From assembly GCA_958510825.1 (NCBI GenBank), contig OY294049.1:30470774-30534773 (forward strand): a stretch of DNA of 64,000 nucleotides. The letters are read 5' to 3'. The DNA comes from Brachypterus glaber. Lineage: Eukaryota; Arthropoda; Insecta; Coleoptera; Kateretidae. Both the position numbers and the translations under genes were made by a program. The notes beneath the pieces were generated by a model that did not search any database, was not told the origin of the DNA, and saw nothing but the letters and a program-made list of their open reading frames with translations. Shown piece by piece: positions 56,069 through 64,000 of the stretch. Position 1 is the stretch's first letter; each line of letters begins with the position of its first letter.

Positions 56069-57343
56069 ATTTCGAATAGGTAAATGATACACAAATATGA
56101 AATACATATTTGTGTGCCACTTACCTATTCGAAATCTAAAGTCGATATCTACAGCGTCCGGTCGAAGTCTTAATTTTGTTTATTTTGCAAAAATAAAAAT
56201 ATATCTTAAACTAACACTCGGTTGCCCTGCCAGGTATACATACAAAAAATTAAAACTACATATTACATATTCTGAATAATATATATTTTAAAAAAGGTGA
56301 CTGTTTGTACATTTTTTTTTTAAAACGTATAATAAAATAAACATATTCTGAAAAAAAAAAATATTTAAAATTAAAAAAAAACGTAATAATGCAAAATATC
56401 GAGGGGTAAATCTCATACAAACTCGCGTACACCAAATTTTGCATTACCCAAGATTTGGCAAGATTTCGCGGGATTTGGCAAGATTTCGCGGGATTTTGCA
56501 ATAATTTGCGGGATTTCGCAAGATTTCTAGCAAATTCTAAAAAAGAAACTAAATAATTCATTTTACATTTTCAACTATAATATACTTAGTATATATATTA
56601 TACGTTTTTGCGTTAATTACATACAAAAAAATAATTCATTCAAAATCTCTAAGAATAAAATAAATACAGCGCCACACAAAAAAAATGGAACTCCAACGGA
56701 CTCGACTAGTCAATTCCTATATATTTTGAGCCGCTGAATGCGAATCTGCAGTCGAAATTTAAAAGTTTTTAAAAAGACCTCAAAAAACCTAACGAAAAAG
56801 TACAAAAAGAATGTTTTTTTTAAGTTTATTTTAAAAATGGGACCCAATTTTTAAACTCGGATTCAGCGGCTCAAAACACATAGAATTTGACTAGTAGTCT
56901 GTCGGAGATCCAACTTTAGTTTGTGTAGCTGTGATATTAATAAAACATTTTTTACAACTTTTCCACCAATATTACCGCGTCTCACTGAAATATGACATAA
57001 GTAGTACTTCTGGTGTACCACACCTATAATATGGATGCTTTTGTTTTGGCAGTTTAAGAGTTACAATATGATATTAACCTATGCTACTGAGAGTAGCTAG
57101 TGAGGGAAGTATTACATAACTTAATTGTACTAAAATTCACACTTCATACCCCGGCTCTTGCGTTATTATAGATTATAGAGATTTCATATTTTGGCTACCC
57201 CCCTAATAGGGGGTGTGTTAGGGGGGTAGCCAAAATATGAACTCTCTACAGCCTTAAATAACGCGAGAACCGAGGTATGAAGTGTATTAATTTTGGTACA
57301 ATTTGCGTTACATAATACTTGAACGTTCCCTAATACACATGGT
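56069..57343. repeat. Hairpin, TTTCGCGGGA minisatellite, MITE and foldback (copy 2)
   Basis: Counterparts at 56069-56135, 56448-56533, 56666-56941 and 57073-57343 of the four repeats described for copy 1 at 47956-49230. Confidence 0.75.
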
Positions 57344-57629
57344 ACCAATGTAAAAAAATACCGAGAGTTGCTGGTGACTCTCATGGTAGCCAACGTGTTA
57401 AATATTTAAAATTTCGGGGAATTTCGCGAGGGTTGTACACAAGATTTCGCAGGAGATTTAGCTCGCAAAATACATTTAGAACAAGTTTTAGTTGTCTTCC
57501 AGTACACTCAGCCTTTTACAGTAGGGATCCCAACTCCTTGAGGATAAATAAATAAAAAAAGTATATCTCTTTTTCATCAAAGCTGTCACATAGAACCTGA
57601 TAATTCTCAGCAAACGGCTTACCCATGAA

Positions 57630-57797
57630 TATAGATTAACATACCACAATGACTTCAAATGTTCTCCATTTATTTTATCTTTTTTTGCAATTAATTGGGA
57701 AACATTTTTTGTGTTGGGATGGATCATCCATCCCATGGGATGTCACTGACGTCATCATTTCCAACAAACGACACAACTGCATATTCCATTTTACTAA
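57630..57797 (-). pseudogene. Possible first exon of an insect gene, 'MEYAVVSF' type, with frame break
   Basis: On the minus strand ATG at about 57797 opens MEYAVVSFVGNDDVSDIPWD before a stop. A second frame over the following bases reads NTKNVSQLIAKKDKINGEHL and ends near AAGTCATTGTG followed by GTATGT, a possible donor. An N-terminus of the 'YAVVxFxxxxxVxxxP' kind followed by a Lys-rich segment is familiar from uncharacterised insect proteins, some with BEN domains; I cannot confirm it. A frameshift between the halves would be needed, so it is probably a decayed exon. The upstream DNA (57800-58130) is unique and could hold its promoter. Confidence 0.25.
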
Positions 57798-57822
57798 AAA
57801 AGTATAATCCATTATAATTTGA

Positions 57823-58299
57823 AATCTTATTTTGAGGTTAATTTTAAAAAAAGTATTACGATTATGTAGATTATAAAACTTGAATAAACTAATAATTAGT
57901 TTTATTACTAACCTATCATAAAACACTCTTTAAAAAATTGCTTTTGCAAACACAAAAACACTATTTCCACAACGCTTAATTATGACGCCATACTCTACTA
58001 CTATAATTTGACCAATAATTGGTCGGCTAGATTGCTTGGCGGGAACTTCAAAATTCTAATTTCTATTTCCATTGAAATCACATCTCTGATTTCTGTATTT
58101 TACAAGATATTACATAATTAGTTATACCACGAATGCGGATACTCGTATTCAACGCTTATGGGAATTTGTCGATTTCCAAAATAACTTTAAAAAAGTAAAT
58201 TTAGTTAACTTATTTGTGAGATTTATCCGAGTCGAACCAAACTGAAGTTTTAAACAAGCAATATTAAAAAATAATCATAAAAAATTCATCTTCATCTTC
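57823..58299. other. Unique AT-rich DNA
   Basis: No repeat recognised. The short palindrome ACCAATAATTGGT at about 58010 is the only visible structure. Confidence 0.4.
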
Positions 58300-58640
58300 A
58301 TCATCTTTAAGATTTTTGAAAAACGAAAAATTATTGAAAAAAATATAAATTAAATGTTTCAAACAAAGTTTTCAAAAAAACTTTTTTTTCAAAATTTTTA
58401 ATTTTTTTTATTTGTTTTTGTAGAATTGATTTTTATAATAAAAGTAATTTTTCCTGAAAAAATTACGTTAATAGGAATATTCTTTCAGCTTTTTTCTATT
58501 TTTTTAAAATTTTATCCCTCCATAACTTTTTTGTTTTTGGTGGGATTACTTTCAAAAATAATAGGGATCTTCACCTCGGACAACTTGATTATACCTGAAA
58601 ATTTCAAGTCGATCGGATTATTATTAACCTGTACCTACAT
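58300..58640 (-). repeat. Dispersed repeat family D, reversed copy
   Basis: Reads on the minus strand like 12060-12300: AATTTTCAGG, a GTTGTCCGAGG-region variant, AAAGTAATCCCACC, AAAACAAAAAAGTTATGG, AGGAAAAATTACTTTTATTA and AAAAACGAA... words. It is diverged from the other copies. The + frame 58426-58647 is its translation. Confidence 0.65.
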
Positions 58641-58910
58641 ATGGTGAATTCATAACATTTTATGTATCTGGTATGTTCTCATACCATATATATGATACAT
58701 AACATGCAATATTGCATGTTATGTATCATATATATGTATGTTACATCTTATGTAATATGGCACATGCAACTTAAAAAATCTTTCTATTATAGCGCATGTT
58801 ATGTAGCATACATATGTATGTTACGTCTCATGTAATATGGCACTTGTTACCTAAAAAATCTTTCTTTGTGATGTTGCATCCATGTATGTGCGGACTGGGT
58901 GAATAAAATC
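58640..58910. repeat. TTATGTATC/ACATAACATG repeat cluster
   Basis: Two tandem-like segments share CATGTTATGTANCATA, CATATGTATGTTACRTCT, CATGTAATATGGCAC and AAAAAATCTTTC. The end GATGTTGCATCCATGTATGT, then GCGGACTGGG, matches words at about 47570 and 47628. Confidence 0.65.
58685..58736. repeat. 52-bp perfect palindrome
   Basis: Two 26-nt arms meet at AAT|ATT with no spacer (CATATATATGATACATAACA... on the left). Symmetry ends exactly at both edges. Confidence 0.95.
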
Positions 58911-60271
58911 ATAATTTTTTTTTACTTAATAAGATATTAGAAGGCCGAAATTATGCAGAATAAAATAAGTATATTACGTAAAATATTAGTCTAGATCCTC
59001 CTAAACAAGGTCCGTCATAATACTTTAAACACTACTAACTAAATATCACTAGAATTTGCCCTAAGGCGCCAATACTAATAAAAAAAGTTAATAAAATCCA
59101 GGTGTACCAGTTAACCCTGACTAAAATAACAAATAAAAAATAAAAAAAATCTGATTGCCATAAAATTTTTAGAAAAAATACTTTTACAAAATTGTATCAT
59201 TTTAAGGAACATGATTTTTTATTTTAAACTAAATTATAAAAATATTTAAATATTCCATCAATCTATTTCTAGTTCTCAACTTACTATTTCTCAAACAGAA
59301 TTAAAAATTAATAATTAATTATTAACAATGAATTGAGTTTATGTACCTTATTTAAAAGCAGTTGAAAACATATATATATGCATTTTGGTTCTGGCGTTAG
59401 ATTGTTTAATTCCTAGGCCATTTTCCTTATATGCCCCAAAATATATTGTTAAAATTGATTTTTTAAGAAAGTATATTTATTAGTCTAATACAAATAATTA
59501 CACTGCTTCGTTTCTGATTTCTTTCCATGTTTTATCATTCATTCCATGCACATTCTTGTTATTATTCCATGCGCATTCCTCTCAAATGAATAAAAATAAA
59601 TTTAAAAAAAAACTAACATAAGAGGCTCAAAAAGTCTGCTCAAACATATAAATTATTAAAAAGATCATGTCAACCGTATTACCAGGAAAAACTTACGATA
59701 AAATTCCCTATAAAGTTACCAAATCGCATCACCTAGTGTTAAAAATTTAAGTAAAGAATGCGTTTAAAGTAAAGAATGACCTCAACGTAGTGTACTTATT
59801 CTTATTGGAATCCTGTTCCCCCACTCTAGTTTTTCGTTTTCCTTCTCAGAAAAAAACATTGTATTAATTTCTTGCTGTTCTTGTTCTATAAATGTATGTT
59901 ATATTGTAAGGCCATGTTCAGGGCTTGTTAGATAATTATTGTAAAATTACATAAAAAATATTGAGTAAAAAATATAAATTGACGACATCAATATTTACGT
60001 AATATTTTTTTATCAAGCATCTTTATTATCTTTACAGTGATTAATTTATTAGTAATAAGTTTTATTTATGGTTTATTCAATATTGATTTAGCTAATTTTA
60101 TAAAAAATCAATGCAGATTACCTATTTTATTAGAATATTGCATCATTCTTAATCTTATTAACTTAATTGTATTAAATAAGGAGTATTTTTGCTTAAATGT
60201 AGGTAAATGTATTACGAGTTTTAATGGTGTTCACCGAGAATACAATAGTTTTAAAAATTATATTTTAAAAT
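58911..60271. other. AT-rich region upstream of the candidate ninaB-like gene
   Basis: No transposon coding remains. The + frame at 60037-60294 (85 codons, TTG/GTG-type start) is hydrophobic and A/T-biased and probably chance. A promoter for the candidate exon 1 would lie here, but I cannot pick a TATA box among many AT tracts. Confidence 0.4.
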
Positions 60272-60382
60272 ATGAATCAAAATCAAAAACTTGATATTAA
60301 GGACTCTCCTTCAGGTGCTTGTACCCCAGTTTTTTCTTGGTCACCGTTACCTCAAAGAAAACAGCAACAACTACAAAAAGAC
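60272..60382 (+). CDS. Candidate first coding exon of ninaB-like gene
   Basis: ATG at 60272 opens 37 codons (MNQNQKLDIKDSPSGACTPV... ending RKQQQLQKD) with balanced codon use unlike the surrounding AT noise. It stops at GAC followed by the consensus donor GTAAGTATG at 60383. The exon ends in phase 0, and the ninaB-like exon at 62790 begins in phase 0, so they can join. The N-terminal extension of these enzymes is poorly conserved, so homology cannot confirm the link. It may instead be a separate gene's exon. Confidence 0.4.
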
Positions 60383-62789
60383 GTAAGTATGAAAACTAAT
60401 TATATTAACTAGGTAATTTGTAATAATAAAAAGAAATTAAGGAAAAGGTTGGAAGTAAAAAACAATGTTAATTTAAAATTACACGGTTCCTTTAAAAAAT
60501 TAGCTAAATTAAAATCAATAATTTTTGTATATGCATAATTGGATTGGTCTTCTCGAACAAAAACAACCAAAGACCAATTTTTATTAAAAAAAAGAAGGGA
60601 AATAATTTAAAAAAAAATAAAACTTATTTGTTTAAACCAATAATATTTATAATATATATAGGTAATTTGTAATAATAAAAAGAAGAAGAATAATAAAAAG
60701 AAATTAAGGAAAAGGTTGGAAGTAAAAAACAATGTTAATTTAAAATTACACGGTTCCTTTAAAAAATTAGCTAAATTAAAATCAATAATTTTTGTATATG
60801 CATAATTGGATTGGTCTTCTCGAACAAAAACAACCAAAGACCAATTTTTATTAAAAAAAAGAAGGGAAATAATTTTAAAAAAAAATAAAACTTATTTATT
60901 TAAACCAATAATATTTATATACAAAAAGAAAATATTTGAAATCACAAATAATCAAAAAGCTGTCAAAGTGGGCCGAGCCAAAAAGCGACCTATACCGGGT
61001 GTCCCTCCAGGTTCTTTACAAGCTATATCTCCGTTATTTAAAGATAAATTTGCAACAAAATGCATTAAATGGGCGCCAAAGATTTTATTTACATACAAAA
61101 CCGCCCCTGCTTATCCAATGCTACTAATTTTTTGAAAAAAAAAGTTGTTGCTTTCAACCCTAAAACATTTTTTCCAGGAATATTATACATCCAGTTTTTT
61201 GCGTAGATTTTAAAAATATTTTGTTTTTTTTTTTAGATATCTTTAACGGTTTTCGAGAAAAGTTCAAAAAACAAAAAAATATAAAAAATAAAATTTAATG
61301 CCTTTCTCAATTATTACTAAAGATTTTAATTTGTTTAATAAAAGCGGATTTTACTAGTGTATTTGTCCCGAGATATGTGAAAACCACACCCTTGTTTTTA
61401 AAGTTCGAAAAGCACGCTTTTCTGCCCTAGAAGATTCTTAGAACAAATCACTGGAAGCATATTTATTTTGCTGATATTACGATTAAAGAAATCCAAAGGA
61501 TATCGTTTTAATTGTACTGCTCTAAGAAGCTTATAAGCCCCATCAAATAAGAATGTTTTAAGAAGAAGCATGTTAAGAAAAATAAAAAATAAACGCTAAA
61601 AACCTATAGTGTAAGGTGCCGTGCCGTGAATTAGTATAAAACAATTTCGAAATTTGGTCTATTTTCGTGTAAAAAGCTTTTTGTCATAGGATGCACCGAT
61701 CTTGAAAATTAGTTTCAAATCAAGTTCAAGGTCGCAATTTTTTTTTTATTTGCACCGAATTATTTCCAGACTGGATATTAAGTTATTAATTATTTTTAGA
61801 GCCATTATCACCTAAAAGTAGTTCTGTTAACGTCCGACAGAATAAATTCCTCGATTAATTCCAACTACTAGATGTCACATGTAACTTTACTTGAAGGTTG
61901 GCATATTATTAAATTGAAAAAGTGAAACTGAAAAACGAAATACTATAAATAATTCTAAAAAGGATTATGCACAATATAACATTTCCAGTATAATTTTAAT
62001 ATCGTCGGAGAGGAGAGAGGAGTTAAATGATTGGTTAAAAACTAAAAAATATATTAATATTTTTAGATTACGGTTTGCAGAAATACCTCGTTTAAAAATA
62101 AACCTATTCGGTATTACCTATAATAACTGTACCGGTATGGAAAAAAAATTGAATAACAATGTTAACTTTTACTAATAAAAAAGAATAAAATTAATATAAA
62201 AAGTCCAAATCAATCAGAGCTCTGCTATTCTTAAGTTCTCAGGACGTTTGGAACAGTAATAGAATATTTCTTTCATAATCATGAATAAATAAAATAAATA
62301 TTAAAAATTTTAATCAATGATTTATGTATTTATTATAAACATTAATTTTTACAATTTTTTTACCAATAATTTTGCCAAATAAAAAATTGCTTATAACTAA
62401 AACATACTTGATTTTTTATTATTATTTTTAAAAGCTTTTTCGAAATTATTTCAGGAAACCAGAAATAAAACAGACATTGTTTTAGCTATCTTTCCAAATA
62501 AAATTTTGTTGTTAAAATTAATAGTTACCTAGTTATTAGTAACTAGCTAATAATTGTCCAAAATATTTTTTTTATACATTTTAACTATTGTTATCAAAAG
62601 TTTTAAGTGTAAAAAGTCCTAGATGATATTTTCATGCAAAAAAATTGTACATATATTTATTCTAGTACCAAAAAAATATTTTATAAAGGCATTTTATGGC
62701 CTAACGGTATTCTTAAAAATACCGGTATTTTCAATACCGATATTGAGGCGGTATATCTGTATTAATTTAAAATGTTTTATTTGTTCAAG
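60383..62789 (+). other. Putative intron 1 of ninaB-like gene
   Basis: From donor GTAAGT (60383) to acceptor TTTATTTGTTCAAG (ends 62789), 2,407 bp. It holds the tandem duplication at 60412-60920, a GGGTGTCCCTCCAGG-containing segment near 60995 of a common insect repeat type, and ATACCGGTATT-like palindromes around 62100-62140 and 62705-62750. A frame at 60806-61135 is built from the duplicated segment and is not supported as coding. Confidence 0.35.
60412..60920. repeat. Tandem duplication of about 250-267 bp
   Basis: GGTAATTTGTAATAATAAAA to AAACCAATAATATTTATA is present at about 60412-60655 and 60661-60920; landmarks are 267 bp apart. The second copy has an extra AAGAAGAATAATAAAAAG. Nearly identical, so recent. 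Confidence 0.88.
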
Positions 62790-62898
62790 ATAAAACAAAA
62801 GTTGGAGAAAGAAAAAATTTATCCAAATTGTGACGCTAATGTTTGGTTGAGATCTTGTGAAAAAGAGATTCAGGAACCCCTTACAGGAATCATAACAG
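62790..62898 (+). CDS. ninaB: Carotenoid isomerooxygenase (ninaB-like), N-terminal exon
   Basis: The exon encodes KLEKEKIYPNCDANVWLRSC, then EKEIQEPLTGIITG. The block YPNC..(D/N)VWLRSCE.EI..P..G...G is the conserved start of insect ninaB and related retinoid/carotenoid oxygenases, enzymes that cleave and isomerise carotenoids to retinal for visual pigment. The exon starts after TTTTATTTGTTCAAG and ends ACAG before GTTGTT at 62899, in phase 1; the next residues in the family would be a PxW segment, not found within the window. Catalytic His residues lie further downstream, beyond the right edge. An in-frame upstream ATG (62772) exists, but the acceptor fits better. Confidence 0.7.
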
Positions 62899-64000
62899 GT
62901 TGTTTTATTTGTTTATATTTTGTAATATATTACAGGATTGTGGTCGGCGGAAGCACAGGCGAAGCTGGTGGCCGCCCACAAGACAGAAAAAGAGTATTTT
63001 TTTGCATGCATAGAAAAATTACTTTTATTTTGCAAAAATCTATAGGGTGTATATGGCCGAATCGGTATATATAGTAATTTAAGAACAAAACTTAATGGGA
63101 AAAGTTGTATTTTTAAAAAAAAGGCACATTTTAAAAATATTTTAAAATATACAGGATGGTTCGCTTAGGGTGCGTAACATCCGACTCTTTTTTAATTTAA
63201 TGTATATTTTTTATTAATCTATTAAAATCCCTTTATTTTGATCATTTTGATATATTATTATTATATTTTTAAGATTTCTTTTTTGAGAAAAAAGCATTTT
63301 TAGTGAGATAAAACGTTCTTTATTTTTGTCAAAAATAAAAAAAATAAGCATATCTTAAAATTATTTATCTGCTTAAAATAAAATATTTTATTTTTATTTT
63401 TTAATAAATATTCAACATAAAAAACTACTTTTTTTAAATGGAATGCTATATTTTTTATTCACTTTTAAATGCAGTTGTTTTGGTTTTATTGTCAACTTTT
63501 TCCCCAAAAAAAAGCGAAAACCCCATTTTATTTTCCTCCCCTAAGGAATTTTTATGCTAGAAACTTATAAAGAAATAAATAAAATTATCTACTTGTTTTT
63601 TTTACGTTTTTTGTTTCACAATTTGTTTGTTGAAAACGTAAGGTTCGACTTTTTTGACTCTTTTTTGTATTAAACTTTACTGTTAATTTAGAATGATTAA
63701 AAAAAGTATTTTTGCACAGCAAATAATTTAGTTTTATTTCCACCTCTTCTAGGTACCCTACAAAAATCAAATCAAATTATTTTATCTTTTATAGTTTAAT
63801 CCCGGACAATTCTATTGTACTGACGCGGGCTAACGGTGATTTGGCATATAGAGGCCCTATTTTTTTACTTTATCACATTCATTTTATGTTTTTGATAAAC
63901 TTGATTAGAAGAAAAACGTAACTCGATTAAGCTTCAAATTTAAAGCATCAAATTCATGCACTTTTTGGTTTCGACTTTTTGGACAAAAAATTAACTTTCA
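62899..64000 (+). other. Putative intron 2 of ninaB-like gene (incomplete)
   Basis: AT-rich with no further ninaB-like exon seen. A GC-rich patch at 62937-62998 follows a TATATTACAG acceptor-like site; one frame reads GLWSAEAQAKLVAAHKTEKE and on for about 36 codons before a stop. It does not match the family's next exon and may be an unrelated insertion or alternative exon. ATACAGGATGGTTCG at 63152 resembles common insect 'ACAGGGTG' repeats. The right edge holds nothing recognisable. Confidence 0.4.

Larger units (their letters stand above)
49710..57822. repeat. 8,113-bp direct tandem duplication, copy 2
   Basis: Apparently identical to 41597-49709. At its right end the sequence passes from TAATCCATTATAA into unique DNA (TTTGAAATC). 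The internal junction between copies is an A-run, 'ttataaaaaaaatccattg'. Confidence 0.92.

Noticed and set aside
60806..61135. 109-codon frame as a gene
   Set aside because: Its first half lies in a recent non-coding tandem duplication and is extremely Lys/Asn/Ile-biased; the second half overlaps a common non-coding insect repeat. No domain is seen.
1..64000. tRNA genes
   Set aside because: I looked for GGTTCGAATCC-type B boxes with matching acceptor stems and did not find a convincing one by eye; a covariance search would be needed to exclude them.

Overview
The window looks like AT-rich, TE-laden nuclear DNA from an arthropod, most likely an insect. The reasons are spliceosomal-type exons, non-LTR, Penelope-like, DIRS-like, BEL/Pao and Ty3/gypsy-type retroelement remains, several MITEs, satellite arrays, and a 200-bp N gap that marks a scaffold join. 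Nothing points to a bacterial or organellar genome, and there is no CRISPR array, rRNA or recognisable tRNA. Most open frames are short and belong to decayed transposons or chance.

Layout. 1-2.1 kb: a foldback, a GC-rich minisatellite and a three-copy dispersed repeat. 2.6-3.5 kb: a copy of a dispersed repeat (called family D here) split by a MITE. 3.7-6.9 kb: foldbacks, GGGGCCAC-type motif clusters and a TA microsatellite. 6.86-9.19 kb: a broken Penelope-like element with reverse transcriptase and GIY-YIG endonuclease. 10.45-15.45 kb: two arrays of a 151-bp satellite, each followed by the same 0.66-kb tail. 15.46-17.85 kb: nested elements, the innermost a 5'-truncated Jockey-type element with an 11-bp target duplication. 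17.9-29.3 kb: layered segmental duplications with two solo LTRs, a ~0.5-kb-arm palindrome, a 2.3-kb unit repeated in tandem and a piggyBac-type MITE in a TTAA site.

29.3-32.6 kb: repeat-rich non-coding DNA up to the gap. 32.8-38.5 kb: a nearly full non-LTR retrotransposon on the minus strand, flanked by direct copies of its own 5' region. 38.75-39.35 kb: an env-like remnant. 39.38-39.63 kb: a MITE. 39.67-41.55 kb: a DIRS-like element on the minus strand, apparently with a frame-consistent intron. 41.6-57.8 kb: an 8,113-bp block present twice in direct tandem, apparently identical, carrying Ty3/gypsy, BEL/Pao and unclassified transposon remains.

57.8-64 kb: the least TE-dense part. It holds the probable 5' end of a host gene for a ninaB-type carotenoid isomerooxygenase. 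A strong exon lies at 62790-62898 and a possible first exon at 60272-60382, in matching phase; the rest would lie beyond the right edge. No new multi-gene system is visible. The points most worth following are the ninaB-like exon, the intron in the DIRS-like element, the tandem arrangement of the non-LTR element, the perfect 8.1-kb duplication, and several insertions dated by empty/occupied site pairs.
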